Positions 22,653 to 34,046 of a stretch of 64,000 nucleotides of DNA are shown one piece after another. Source of the DNA: Ilex aquifolium (taxonomy: Eukaryota > Streptophyta > Magnoliopsida > Aquifoliales > Aquifoliaceae); contig OX637393.1 of the NCBI GenBank assembly GCA_951799425.1, positions 17,069,744-17,133,743 of the forward strand, in the 5' to 3' direction. Under the pieces are notes generated by a model that saw only the letters and a list, made by a program, of their open reading frames with translations, searched no databases and was not told the DNA's origin. How positions within the stretch are numbered: the stretch's first letter is position 1; every line of letters begins with the position of its first letter. A program made the position numbers and the translations under genes.

Positions 22653-24283
22653 TGATTAGCACAAAACATTGCATATTTAAAGTGCTTTTGCGTCCCTTTT
22701 GTGCTGGCTTTTGAGGTTAATATGAGTTGATATGCATTGTTTGCGCTAATTATAGAATTTCGGTATGGTTGCAGATAAAATGTGATAAATTATGCTTATT
22801 TAAGCCTTCCCATATTGGTTGAGGTGAATGATGATGAAAGGATGGCTTGAAAATAGCTCAAGAGGTGAAGAAATCAAGAAATTAGCAGAAACAAGGGAAA
22901 ACCTACCGGTAGGCCATACCGGTAGGTTTTAGCAACTGGACCTCAACCTACTGCCAGACATACCGGTATTTGAAGCCTACTGGAGTGAAACCTACCGGTA
23001 GGTTGTACTTAAACAGCCCAGATTCTGCATATCAGGCTCTGCCACTTTGAGGGTCCCACCAGACATTCTCCTACCTGTTCCTGACACTCCCTTACACAAT
23101 AGACATCTCCCATACACCTCTTCTTGGACTTTTGGAGGCTTGATCATAAATGAGGAGAGAGGAGAGAGATGATGTTGGGTGTGGAGACAAGGCTTGCACC
23201 ACCCTATCCAGCCCACTCTTTGGCAGCCCTATGGAGGGAGAGGACATCTCACAGCTATAGGAGGGACCCCATGGACGTTTTTGAAGCTTCTAAGAAGAAT
23301 ATACACCATGATGCAAGACATATTGTAATATAAAGAGAGAGAGAGGGTCTAGGAAGAAGATGAATAGTGTTAGTGAGAGAAGTTGAGATTTTTGCATTTT
23401 CTTCCACACATTGTCTTGTAATTTCATGTAAGATCTTTCTAAGCTTTGTTTGAAGTCATTAATGCTAGTTATTTCAAGTTGCTTTTAAGTTTAATCGTCT
23501 ATTCAAGCTTTTACCATTAATGCATCCATGTTCTTCAATTTCTTAGCTTAAAATGGGTAGTGAATGCATTCTCTTTTAGTTTGTGTTTCTTGCATTAACT
23601 TAGCTACAATCTTCATTTCCTTAGAATGTCTTGCATTTACATTTTTGTCTTTCCTTTAACCATGAGTAGCTAAATCTTTAAGTTAGCTAATCCAAGGGAG
23701 ACCTCCCATTGGGTATGTCATTTCAACTCATCTTCTTTCCTCCCCTCGGTGTACGATGGTTCGGTTTGACTGGGTTGAGTGTGGACATGGGTGTGAGTCT
23801 TTGATAGCCCGTAGGCCTAGTCACGGGTTATGCTTGGATCCTCCCTCCCATCTTGTCCCGAGCTTTCCACGAATCAATCGTTCATTTATGCACCATTGGA
23901 GGAAGGTCTTGAGTTGACTTGGCATTCCCATTGGAGTGAACCCTTTGGATTAGCCAATACTTATTTCCCATTTCATTTTCATCAAAATACAACTCACAAA
24001 CCAAACTTTAACAACAAAAGATTTTACACTTTGTTTTCACCAAAATCACCTTCTACACGATTCACATCCTTCCCCGAGGAAACGACCTTGAAATACCTCC
24101 AAGTAAAACACGATACGCAAAAGTCTTCTTGCGCTTAGGAAGCATTTTTGCTCACATACACACTTCATATTTCACCACCCCCTTGCCCTTTCTTTTGACA
24201 TCATTCTAAGGGAGAGTGACACTCCCCTTCACACACACATCATACATACATTTGAGGAATGATGTTAGAAGCAACATGCAGCA
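22653..24283 (+). repeat. Second Athila-type LTR (single copy) inside copia gag
   Basis: It starts TGATTAGCACAAAACATTGCA, almost the same start as the Athila LTR at 10125, and runs 1631 bp to GCAGCA. That end is analogous to CAAGCA|GTTTTTGG of the first element, because here GCAGCA is followed by GTTTGG. Shared blocks include CCACTTTGAGGGTCCCACC, the ATGGTTCGGTTTGACTGGGTTGAG stretch and GGGAGAGTGACACTCCCC. It is clearly a different subfamily. No 5-bp target duplication was found, so it may be an element with its interior deleted rather than a clean solo LTR. Confidence 0.8.
22902..23003. repeat. CCTACCGGTAGG palindrome cassette in the second LTR
   Basis: CCTACCGGTAGG, ATACCGGTAGG, ATACCGGTATT and CCTACCGGTAGG occur within 100 bp. 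They occupy the same LTR position as the TACCGGTAC array of the first family. Confidence 0.88.
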
Positions 24284-24660
24284 GTTTGGTAGAAGCAACA
24301 TGAGGATTTGAATGTTGTTCATTTTTTGGTGGGTTTGAAACCTAAATATGAGTCTATTCACTCTTAGATTTTGGGTGGCTCCAGTATTCTCTCTCTACTT
24401 GAGGTTTCCTCCCGTTTACAACGTGCTACCTTCTATGTTGGCTCTTCAAGCATTGATCACGACATTTCCACTGACTGCTCCACTCTTGTTGTTCCTACTG
24501 GCCATAGTGATGCTCCTCAGGGTGGACGTGGTAATCGCAGTAGTTGTGGAGGTAGGGGAGGTCGTGTGGGAGGCCATACTGGTAGTCATGGTGGTAGTAT
24601 TGGTTCTCATTCCTGCACTCATTCGGAGGGGCTTTATCTCCTCAAAGACTCCCCGTAGAG
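24284..24660 (+). mobile_element. Copia gag fragment, right part, fossil
   Basis: It continues the gag of 22414-22652: QHEDLNVVHFLVGLKPKYES, QILGGSSILSLLEVSSRLQR, then a G/R/S-rich stretch and the first cysteine of a zinc knuckle (SCTH). It breaks off there at the edge of the mitochondrial block. The matching downstream protease-pol is on the far side of that block at 49645. Confidence 0.82.
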
Positions 24661-26044
24661 TGGAAATTTCCCTGGCTAGCGCCTGCGGAGTGTAGAGTTG
24701 GGTCCTCATTCCAGTGATTTTCATCTCCTTGTTGTGGGGACAAGAGAACACGAAGATTGAAAGTATCGGCGACAGGCCTGTGAACAGTTCCATTACCGTT
24801 ACTCCAAAACAGATGTTATTTCATAGGCAGAAGATGAATTCTCCGCAGAGGAAGACGCGGAAACTAAAGCTTCAGCTAGAATAGCCCTTCCTTGTCTTTA
24901 TGGTTCGCTGGAGAGGTACTACATCAACGGCTTACCTCCAGCACCTTGCTTTCTCCGGCGATCTAGACAAAATCTCGTGCGTTGTCGTACACGACCTCAT
25001 AAGAGAGTCTTCCCTTTCGTTTCTATAGAATACACCTTCAGTCGAAGTGCCGCAGAGCTCATTCGAAAGAGAGGGGGCCGCGGCCATATGAGACAGAGAC
25101 TATTATACTTTGACTCTTCCTTTGTCTTTGTGGGAGAGGGCAAAAATGCAAGATGTCTTTTTTTTTGTTTTGGCGATAATCACTTCTGGGAGGGTGAATG
25201 CCAGGTTCCACCACAAGAAAGAAGGACAAATGGAAGTGGACTGGGGGGTCGTCATATGTTTTAGGTGGGCTTTTCTGAAAGAGTGCCCTTTCCCCGACCT
25301 CCAATTGAATTGGGTCAGAACAGAGGACTAATCTCACTAGAATGGAATTGCAGTCCGCCCTGGCCTCCACTTAGTGGGCTTCGCCTCAAAACCAAAGGGA
25401 ATAGCATAATAGAGACAAGTTCCGCTGTGAATGAAGTCTACGTTCCGTAGACTAAACTTCACGGTTATGGATACGAGTTCCAAAGGCTCCACCAAGCCTT
25501 CTCTTAGGCTATAGCTCGTTCATAAATTCACTCGACCACTCAGACTTAACGAGGAAGTCCACGTAGACTTGACGAGAACTTGTTAGACGAGTTCCGTGGC
25601 ATTGCAAGATATCATTCCCGCCATTCTCCCTTCCAGTGAACTCCACGTGTCTGCTCCGGCTACGAAGCGGTGGAGAAGAGTTCTGAAGTACACTTGTTGT
25701 TTCGACTTCATTCATACACTTGTCAGCCTTCATCACCGCTACTTTGGCGACCCGACTGAACGAATGCGGTGACGCGACTTGTGTAGCGAGTCCGCAGTGA
25801 AACCTGTCAAGTTCAGTCTATGAATCCCCCTCCTAGTAGTCAGTCCGTTCTCAATTCAAAGTGGACTTTTGGGGCAAAGCCTAGACCAAAGGTGCCTAAT
25901 AGCGTAGGGAAACTAATCGGGTAGCGAATCCCATCCTTAGCTAAACCAAGCCCCGGGTGGTAGCCTAATCGAAGAAGTTGAGCTTGTGCCCAAGCCCGCC
26001 TTTTTATAAAATCTCAACGTGGGATAGAGGAGGTTTGGAACCCT
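24661..26044. other. Mitochondrial-type spacer, left edge of the NUMT
   Basis: No standard mitochondrial gene was recognised. The dispersed repeat AGGTTTGGAACCCT at 26031-26044 also occurs elsewhere in the block. Frames such as 25059-25370 (minus) have no family I recognise. Confidence 0.5.
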
Positions 26045-28030
26045 CATCGCGAATTTCATATGGGATATCCACAAAGGATACCAAGGATGGTCGTGGATCA
26101 ATACAGGATCGAGAAGAAGAGCCCAACATATAATAAAGTCTTGAATGAAGCTTGGGTTGACGGGGTTTTCTTTACTAGTGAACCAATCTTGGGAGTAAAG
26201 CATGATATGATGCATTCTTCCTCAACATCAAGTTCACCAACTACAGTGATAATGGTTCCGTTCATGGGAAACTTGATACTGATATGATATGAGGATACCA
26301 CAACCAAGTTGGCGTGGATCCAAGGTCGTGCTAGCAACATTTTATATGTTTTTTATAGTATATCCGCTACATGGAATAGAGTTGACCGAACAAGGGGTCC
26401 TACTTGGAGATTAAGTCGAACTATACCTTGCGTGGTTCGAGTGGTCCCGTCATATGCACGAACAGCTGTAGTGAAGAGCAAACCAGGAAGGGTAAAAATG
26501 AGACTGCCTAGTTGTACTCAATGTGAAAATCTTCCATTTTGCACCAGTGTCTATCAAGACCCTCTTGATTTTTGGTAGTGGTCTACAAAGGCCTCTACAT
26601 ACAGGGGTCGAGTATGGGGATAGCGAATGTAAAGTCAAAATCATTCTGAGTGAAGGTAATTGGTTGGGGAGAAAATAGACTTCCCGCCATAGCAAACCCT
26701 CAGGTGGAATGGAATTAGGGGCGCTTGCTTGTGCTAGCCTTTGCCAGCCTGATGGACTTGTGAAGTGGACAGAAGTTCCATAATCGAGATTTGGGCAGGA
26801 AGATTTTCTTCAACTGGTTGGGTCTGTAAGAGATATAGAAGGACGGCTTCGACAAAGCAGGCTGAGTCCCCCAACCAGTTGGGACTGTGGCTGCGAATGA
26901 AAAATTATTCCCGATCTGGTGGCATTGACTGATGTTGTCTGTAGCACAAGGGAAGGGTATTGATGCAAAGATCATCAAGCCTCAATGGAATGGACCTAGC
27001 CAAGTGTGGGATAGCCGTTCTGCTAGGCTTCCCCGCCATGTCCCCCGACTGCTGCTTGGCGTGGGGTAGCATAAGTCGTTTCCAGTGAAAGGGTGAGCGG
27101 CTCTCGAGAATCTGCCACCTTGAGGACTGAAATGTTTGGAGTAGTAGAAGATGGTTGAGGATTTTGTGCTACAAAAATGGGCATAACCATAGGAGAAGGA
27201 ATCGTCACTAGCGGTTGTTTAGGTGTCGTAGACTGCTTGTCAAAGTTTCCATAACAGGGTGTACCATAAGGATGAGATGTCTGATTAAGGCTAGCTTCTT
27301 GTTGTTTTGGCATGCTTGAAGACGTTTGGCTCTCCATGGGAGCCTTGCCCTCTCTCTTCACATGGTCAGTAAGTGGATTCGTGAACCATGTGAAGAGAGA
27401 GGTTCGATGGAGCAGCGGTGGATGTTGAGAGTTGGAGAAAATTCCCATCAAGTTAGAATTTATAGATCAAGGGCCCTCCTCAGTGAGGTTTTGAACAAAA
27501 TGCCTAAGAGCTATGCATCTGTTAGTGCTATGCCCAACATAATGATGGAATTTTCCATTTTGGGGGCATAGCCTAGAGGCTTAGGTTCTGGAGGCGGTCA
27601 ATAGGTAGGCAAGCCCATCATGTTTAATACACTTTACTTGTCAAAGAGAACCCGGTCAGCAAAAGAAGTCAATTGTCGACGCCTACGCTGACCATTGCTT
27701 TGACCTTTCAAATTTGACTGTTGAACAGGAGCACTCTGGATTGTCGAAGCGATGGGGGCTACCTGGCGTGGCTGCTGATTTTGATGTTGTTGGGATGAAG
27801 GAGATTTCTTTTGTTGCCCTAATTGGAGTGGAACATAGGAGTATTGCTGTGGAGGTGGTTGACTCTGAACTTGAGATTGCTGGTAGGTTTGGGAGTGGAA
27901 CTGTCTTTGCTGAGAAGCAGGTTGTTGCTGCTGGGTTGTCACAGCTTGGACGTTGTTCCATCTCCCCCTACGTCCCCTTTGGTTGCCTTGAAGTTTCTAG
28001 GGAACAAGGAGGGCCTGGATGCTAGACATC
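26045..28030 (-). mobile_element. Gypsy gag-protease fragment inside the mitochondrial block, fossil
   Basis: On the minus strand the order is gag to protease. A Q/P-rich gag part lies at 27634-27942 and ends RRRRQLTSFADRVLFDK. A gag zinc-knuckle-like KFHHYVGHSTNRC region follows at about 27500-27570, then an S/T/P-rich linker at 27023-27451. The C-terminal end of a Ty3/gypsy protease domain is at 26098-26340 (LLARPWIHANLVVVSSYH, the usual GRPWIH motif region). No LTR, RT or integrase is present. The fragment is broken in several places. Mitochondrial-type sequence lies on both sides, so it may have reached the mitochondrion earlier. Confidence 0.72.
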
Positions 28031-28730
28031 CCCGATGGCTTTGGATATGGTGCTAAAAGTCCCGAACTGAGGGAAAGCTCTAGGGAAGAACCCTTGCGCA
28101 CCAAAGCTGAAAAAGCCCTTTCCCCTTTCTCTAATAATAAGGTAAGGCTATGAAGCATGTTAGAGTATGAAATTCCGTTTTTCAGCTGGATCGGGGTCTC
28201 TTGCTATTGTTCGGCCTGAAACAACTGTATTTAGTATTAGTAGAGAGAGAGGGGCTTTTTCGAAAGGATATCAACGTTTACGTATATAGATATAGTGAGT
28301 GTATGTGCGGGGTATAGGTATACCACTTACAAGAAAGAACCCCAAGTCAGTAAAGTAGTTAACCAAACACAAGTAAGTAGTTCGTCAGTCCTTCCTCCGA
28401 CGCCACCCGTTCATTCTTCTTCATTTCATCATGTTTATTGTGTTGTTCCGTTCATAGGTCCCAAGCCCTTCTTAGTTAGAAAGCCCTCCTCCCTCTCCTT
28501 AAGTTAAGAAAAAGAATGCTGCTTGATTGAACGAACATTGGTTGAACCTTTCTAACTGACACCCCAGTCATAATGCCACCCACGTCCTTTTTTTTTTTTG
28601 AGTTCATAATAACTGGCAGGTTTCATTAATGAAAATCAAAGCGGAGGCGCGCCATCTGCTAGCATTGTGGTTTGGAATCGATTCTTTATCAATGGCCCAC
28701 CCTTTCTTTGAACCTTGTCAATGATCAAAC
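28031..28730. other. Mitochondrial-type spacer 3' of nad2
   Basis: No gene recognised. It includes a poly(T) run near 28588-28600 and lies directly downstream of nad2 exon 5, so it should hold the nad2 3' untranslated part. Confidence 0.5.
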
Positions 28731-28920
28731 TTAAAGATATGAATTGAGTGCCATTTGATGAGTAACTGAGAACAAAGGAGAAGGATATGGAAAGAATGAA
28801 GTAATGAAAGAGGAAGTCATTGCTAGTAGTAACGACTTGTCACGATCCATTGGTTCATATAGAATCCATGTCCTAGGTGTATCAAAAAACATTCTTTTCG
28901 CTAAGCGTATATAATAAAAT
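28731..28920 (-). CDS. nad2: nad2 exon 5 (mitochondrial-derived)
   Basis: The reading YYIRLAKRMFFDTPRTW through MALNSYL-stop is the C-terminus of plant NADH dehydrogenase subunit 2, a membrane subunit of complex I. Length is about 190 bp, against about 188 in well-studied angiosperms. The stop is at 28731-28733. The upstream border lies where intron sequence ...CACTCTAT meets TTTATTATATACGC, good to a few bases. In situ in the nucleus this exon cannot be expressed as nad2 protein, because exons 1-2 and mitochondrial splicing are absent. Confidence 0.92.
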
Positions 28921-30382
28921 AGAGTGAAAGGGTCCACCCCGAAACCAAGGGGGTACTAACTAACAGTTGAGTCCTCTCCGAACCGCAGGAGATAGTTGCC
29001 CCTCATACGGCTCACCAACTTCACTTGCCTCTATGGGGGGCTCGCTCCGGGCAGGTTCGGATCACTTACAATACACGACTCTACCAAGGAAGGGGTTGGG
29101 TTAGGAGCGTTTTCAATAGAATTCGCTTCGCCCCTGTATTTGTTCGATGAGAAATCCGAGACGAAAAAGGAACCCATCTTTTCGACTGCGAAATGCGAGT
29201 CTGTTTTGTCCACTTTCTCCATCCCCCTCTATAAAAATGATCAAAAAGGAAGGCGAGCTTGCTTCTTATTCCCGTGTTTGATCTCTTCCATCTCTGCCTC
29301 GCTCGTTGTCACCTATGTTGAAGAAAGGTTTGGAACCCTGTAGAGAATGAAGAGAGGCCAAGGGTCTTCCTCTCAACAGTGCTTCTCGAGGCTCCACTCT
29401 CCCCCCTGAATAAGGAAGGCCCCCTTAGCTCTGCCAGGCACTGGACAGGGGTTAGCTCTGTAACTGTGTAGAGCCAAGTGTAGTGTGATGTAGTAGTAGG
29501 CACTTCTAGGCCCCTTCCCGGCTACTGGATCACTCCAGTGCTTCGGGTACTACGGACCCTCTACCATCCATTGCAACAGAGCCGTTTCATGAGCGGGGGG
29601 GCTAAGCGCAGTTCTTTGAATTAAAAGTGGAATGAAATCGATTCTTTTTTAGATATCAAAATCCAAATCAGATAGGATAGATGGATCTATCTTTCTATTC
29701 ATATATCTTACTCAAAAAAATGGATTTTGATAGTAAAGTAGCGTAGCAAGAAGCCCCAAATCCTTGATTTGGCCAGGAAAGACTGCACTGCTTTGGGCCC
29801 AGGAAGCGAAGGGAATGAGCTCGGCTGCTTCTCCTCCACACTTCTTTTTTTTCGTGCCCGTTCCGCATGCGCTTCGCGCGCCATTGGCGCTTTGCTCTCC
29901 TCTTATTCTTCATTGGACGGTTCGGATGGACTTCGTCGTTCTTTCCCAACTAAAATAGAAAAGGTTGTATCACATCGAGCTGTCAATTCGTTTTCCGCCC
30001 CCAATGAGATGGGGAATTTGTAACCCCCTATTTATACTTTTTGGCCCTTCATCTTTCTGAATCGAGACCCGGCCCCGCTTGCATCGTTCCAACAACCGGC
30101 AGGGAGCACCTCAGTATACGATCGCGCGCAGTAACTGGGAGTCCTATTACACCTAAGGCCAACTTCAATTCACCAAACCAAGGTTCATCTCGTGTATTGA
30201 TTGTGGACTCGTACAAGGATATTGAGTAGACGGTTGATGTATCAGACTCGACCCTATCTTTCGTAGCATGCATTCCCATCCGTGTCGCAACTGATTCGGT
30301 AAGCTACGTGTCTGGTGCACGGAGAACTGCCTTCGGTCTCCCAAACTAACTTACTCGTGGCAACCTTCCGGCCGCCCAACGA
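28921..30382 (-). other. nad2: nad2 intron 4 (group II)
   Basis: About 1.46 kb between exons 4 and 5, near the usual length of this cis-spliced intron in angiosperms. It ends with a clear domain V (28980-29013). No maturase was recognised in it. The short frames inside are intron sequence. Confidence 0.85.
28980..29013 (-). ncRNA. Group II intron domain V of nad2 intron 4
   Basis: On the minus strand GAGCCGTATGAGGGGCAACT leads into ATCTCCTGCGGTTC, which folds into the short domain V hairpin with the AGC catalytic triad side. About 60 bases follow before exon 5, which leaves room for domain VI. Confidence 0.85.
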
Positions 30383-30949
30383 CCTATAACGCTAGTCACT
30401 ACTCCCACTGGGGCTAGGAAGTAAGCCCCACAACCCAAAGCGGCGAAGAACAAATAGAATTTGCTACAAAAGCCGGCTAATGGGGGTATTCCTGCGTATG
30501 AGAACATAGTAATGCAGAAGGTAATAGCCGAAATAGGATTCGTTTTGGCTAGAGCGCCCAAATCCGCTATATATTTGACACGGGTTTGTCGTAATGCTGA
30601 AACTATGGTGAATGCATCTATCGTCATTGATGCATAAATAAAGATACCAATTAGTAGTGATTGAATTCCTTCTATGGTTCCACATGAGAAACCAGTACGA
30701 ATATAACCTACATGTCCAATTGAACTATGAGCTAGAAGTCTTTTGACTTTCGTTTGGGCCATGGCAGCCAGTGCTCCTAAGATCATAGAAGCAATGCTGC
30801 AGAAAAAGAAGATTTGTTGCAATGTAGCTCCATAGGAACCATAAATAGAAACACGTGAAATATTAGCAAAAATAGAGATTTTAGGCGCAATAGAAAGGAA
30901 TGTTGTAACCGGGGTGGGTGACCCCTCATAGATATCAGGTGCCCACATA
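30383..30949 (-). CDS. nad2: nad2 exon 4 (mitochondrial-derived)
   Basis: The frame MWAPDIYEGSPTPVT through FAALGCGAYFL to GVVTSVIG is the central part of plant NAD2 with its run of membrane helices. Length is about 567 bp, against about 573 in Arabidopsis. Several residues are the unedited states of known-type C-to-U sites: ISRVSIYGS where mature proteins have L and F, SSIGHVGYIRTGF where they have C and I, VSALRQT where they have L, and NPISAITF where they have L. The frame is open throughout. Borders are inferred from protein homology and are good to a few bases. Confidence 0.94.
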
Positions 30950-33284
30950 TATAGAGTCAAAAGAGATATGGAGTCCGAAGGGGAGGGGGGTTTTCTTCGG
31001 GGCTCGAGAGATGGAATAGATAGGGCCCCACAAGTTTTGAATTCGCCGCTGGGGAATTCACACGAAAGGGAACGAGGAATTCTCAACGAAAAAAGTGCTC
31101 TCTGAACCGAACGTGAAAGTCGTTTTCCATCAGACGGTTGTTCCCCTAACTCTACTCTCGACTTGGATTATATATCCAAAAAGGTCCGCTCTCGGCCATT
31201 CCACACGCTGCCTAGCAGAGGCGTGGTTATCTGAAGTGGATTCTCTCTTTTGTAGTAGATGCCGAACCTGCTGCCCCATTGACTAAGAAGGGGGCGGGCG
31301 CAGCAGCTACATGGACCCCTTCCTTTCTGTTGTTGCCAGCGCTTTCCCGGGCCGAGCCGGAATTTTGGATTCTAAAGGGCAGGCAAAGCCCGAAGGCTGC
31401 TATCCCAATAGGCCAGCGGGCGGAACGAGGAGAGGGCCCGGCAATCATACCACCGCGGTTGAAAAAGCGTTTTCCTTCCCCCGCCGCATCTCCCTCCCTT
31501 CGTCGAGCCTTTCCTTTAATGGTTGGGGGAAGCATTCCCTTATCTGAACTTGGCGGGCATTCTTTCCAGCATTAGTCAAATAGGGGGTGGGTTTGGTTTG
31601 AACATAGGCTCAAACATGATTTGAAGGGTCCTAGCTACGCCATGCGTTCAATACAAAATCTGGAAAGCTGCAGGGATGACAAAAAGAGGGCGTTTTCCTG
31701 TGTTGCACTGAAAAAAAAAGGACCGAAGATAAGAGCATCTTCTCTTAGGTTTCTTCCTCCCGCGCCCGCCGCCGCCCGGCCCGGGTTAGAGGGGAAGATT
31801 AGCAAAGCGGGAAAAGACAGAGGGAAGGGGAGCAGCATCTTATTCTCTTCGCGAGAACTTCAGGATCGGAGAAGCATTCGGAACGGGCTCCGCGTTCATT
31901 TCGTTGGCAGAAACGACCCAATCCATTTGGGGCTTCGGGGAACCCAAAAACGAAGTCTTTTGACTTGATTCATAGATAGAATCAATGATAGATAGACAAG
32001 AGATAGATACGCGATATATATTTCTCTTAAAAAAAAGAGGGGCGAAGCGAATAGACATCCCTTTAGATGTCTATGTATCCTTTATCATCTCCCGATTCTT
32101 TTTTATATCGTTATATCTGCTCTCTTTCAAAAAAATGGAGAGATAAAGATCAGATGGATCCTATCCCCTATATCGAACACTCATTCCTATCTATTGATAG
32201 AAAGATCTTCGTCAAATACCGGACTTTGCCTATTTTTTTAGGAATTCCTCATATCCAAGGCAGCTTATCACAAGCACCCCACCCCATACGACTAGTTGGG
32301 GGGTTGTTCGCCTTTTGAATTAAACAAAGTAAGTAGTAGGGTTTCATAGCGACTTTCATTCTAAAGGAAAGCGAAGACCCAACCTTTAGTCAATAGGAGC
32401 CCTACTTCCCTCTTTGTGATCTCATCACTTCAATTCAAGCGCAAACCCATTTCTTAGTCACCGAGCAGAGCGCACCTTTGGTACTTCAGTAGGGCGAGCT
32501 GTTTGATAGTGACTTCTTTCATTTGGTAGGGCGACGAAAGGCTACTTCAATCTAGGAAACAGCCGGAAACTCGAGAGGGTCGCCTTTGGAAGCGTTCGCC
32601 GGTAACCAAAGTGTCACGACATAATCAAAAGGAAGAAGGAGGCGGAATGGAGAAAGGAAAGGGACAAGGGTGGTCTTGCTTGGCGCGAAGGCTGCTGGTT
32701 CGGGGGTAGAGTACAGTACTAAAGGTCCTCGGACTTCCAGGTGGTTTTTCTTTTGGGCAGGTGTTCACCGTTGGATCTCGCCAATACAGCCCCCTATAGT
32801 TTTCGTTACAAAGATCTCTCTTTTTTTCATTGTTCCCAGGTATTTTTTGGGTAATCCGCTCCCATGTTGCAAACAGTCAAATCTGAACTGAACCTTGTCG
32901 CTCTTCTTTCTTTCCTCGCGAGCAGGAAGCACACCAGCAGCGTGCGTTGCGTGATTCTACTGTGTTTTTTGCACTTGACTGGGTGGACAGTTGACCGGAG
33001 GAGAACTTCGATTCGCCCAGCCAGCAGGCGGGCGGCGTGCTTATCTTGTGTGACAACACTACAGAGCGAGTGGCTCTTCTAGGCGGGCAGCTGTGTGACA
33101 ACACTACAGAGAAAACGGCGCTTTCGTGTGACATGCTATGGTCTCAACGCCCTTACGAGGTAGTGATGAGTTTCACGCGCTCTAAGCCCGGCCCGCGCGC
33201 GGTTAGGAAGATTGGCCGCAATCTGAGCGGTACCACCCACCCTACCCTGCCACCTATAGGCGGCCGTCCGTCCTACAGCCGCCC
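30950..33284 (-). other. nad2: nad2 intron 3 (group II)
   Basis: About 2.3 kb between exons 3 and 4. Domain V is at 31104-31143. GC-rich frames around 31227-31575 are intron sequence without a recognised product. No maturase seen. Confidence 0.85.
31104..31143 (-). ncRNA. Group II intron domain V of nad2 intron 3
   Basis: On the minus strand GAACAACCGTCTGATGGAAA then ACGACTTTCACGTTCGGTTC matches the domain V pattern (ACCGTCTGATGGAAA, CACGTTCGGTT). About 150 bases separate it from exon 4. Confidence 0.82.
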
Positions 33285-33445
33285 GAAAAGGAACTGCAGT
33301 GATCTTGAATAGGAATCCTACAGCAATAAATAGAATCCCCATAAAAATACTACTAGATCGAGCACCAGTGATTTCGTATCCGGTCAAAATCTTAGCTAAT
33401 TGATCGAAGTGGGTAGCTCCAGTAAACCCATAGATCATGGAACAA
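33285..33445 (-). CDS. nad2: nad2 exon 3 (mitochondrial-derived)
   Basis: CSMIYGFTGATHFDQLAKIL, TGYEITGARSSSIFMG and FLFKITAVPF form NAD2 exon 3. The length is 161 bp, the same as the usual angiosperm exon. In angiosperms this exon is joined to exon 2 by trans-splicing, so a complete nad2 is not expected here. Exons 1-2 are not in the window. Confidence 0.93.
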
Positions 33446-33963
33446 ATAGGGTGGGTAGGCCCAACCACCACACTACACGTATAGACGCGAACCCCCCTCG
33501 TTACCGTACGTGCGACTCTCACCGCATACGGCTCGCACAAAGACTCCTAAATCCATCCCGAGCCTTTTCTTCCACCTCTCCTCTCCAATCCTCGATCAAA
33601 CTTGTGTTCCCCAGGCGCCATGAAATTGGGGGTCTTTCCTTCGCCTATCATATGTATCGGCTTGGCTTCGTCCCGAACCAAGGAGGCATTCTGGCGGGCG
33701 CATGCGTGTAGGAATGTCGACGACTACATAAGCTAACAGACTACGACTACAAGCCAAGCCGGAAGCGACTCGCTTCTATTCTCGTTGGGATTGGATATAG
33801 ATAGGGAATCTATAGATCGTAGTAATTCGCCAACCTCTCTAACTAACATACGATACAATTTCACTTCACGGCACGGCCAAAAAAAAGAAAGAGCTTCGCT
33901 CGGTTGGCCTTCCTACGCTGACGAATGCCTCTTTTCTCTTCTCTGAAGTCTACAACAAACAAG
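33446..33963 (-). other. nad2: 3' half of trans-spliced nad2 intron 2, and leader
   Basis: The sequence just upstream of exon 3 contains a textbook domain V (33503-33534) followed by room for domain VI. This is the 3' half-intron that pairs in trans with a 5' half carried behind exon 2. How far the half-intron reaches towards trnY cannot be fixed by eye. Confidence 0.82.
33503..33534 (-). ncRNA. Group II intron domain V of the trans-spliced nad2 intron 2
   Basis: On the minus strand GAGCCGTATGCGGTGAGAGT then CGCACGTACGGT forms a well-paired domain V hairpin, the cleanest of the three in this block. Confidence 0.9.
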
Positions 33964-34046
33964 TGGGAGAGGCAGGATTCGAACCTACGTAGAAAAACTT
34001 CAACAGATTTACAGTCTGTCGCTTTTGACCGCTCGGCCACTCTCCC
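33964..34046 (-). tRNA. trnY: tRNA-Tyr (GUA), mitochondrial-derived
   Basis: 83 nt on the minus strand. Acceptor stem GGGAGAG/CTCTCCC with discriminator A; T arm GTAGGTTCGAATCCTGC; long variable arm as expected for tRNA-Tyr; anticodon GTA at 34010-34012. It charges tyrosine in mitochondrial translation. Its place upstream of nad2 exon 3 is the conserved angiosperm arrangement. Confidence 0.95.

Noticed and set aside
31227-31575. GC-rich frames as genes
   Set aside because: They lie inside nad2 intron 3 on both strands and have no recognised domain.
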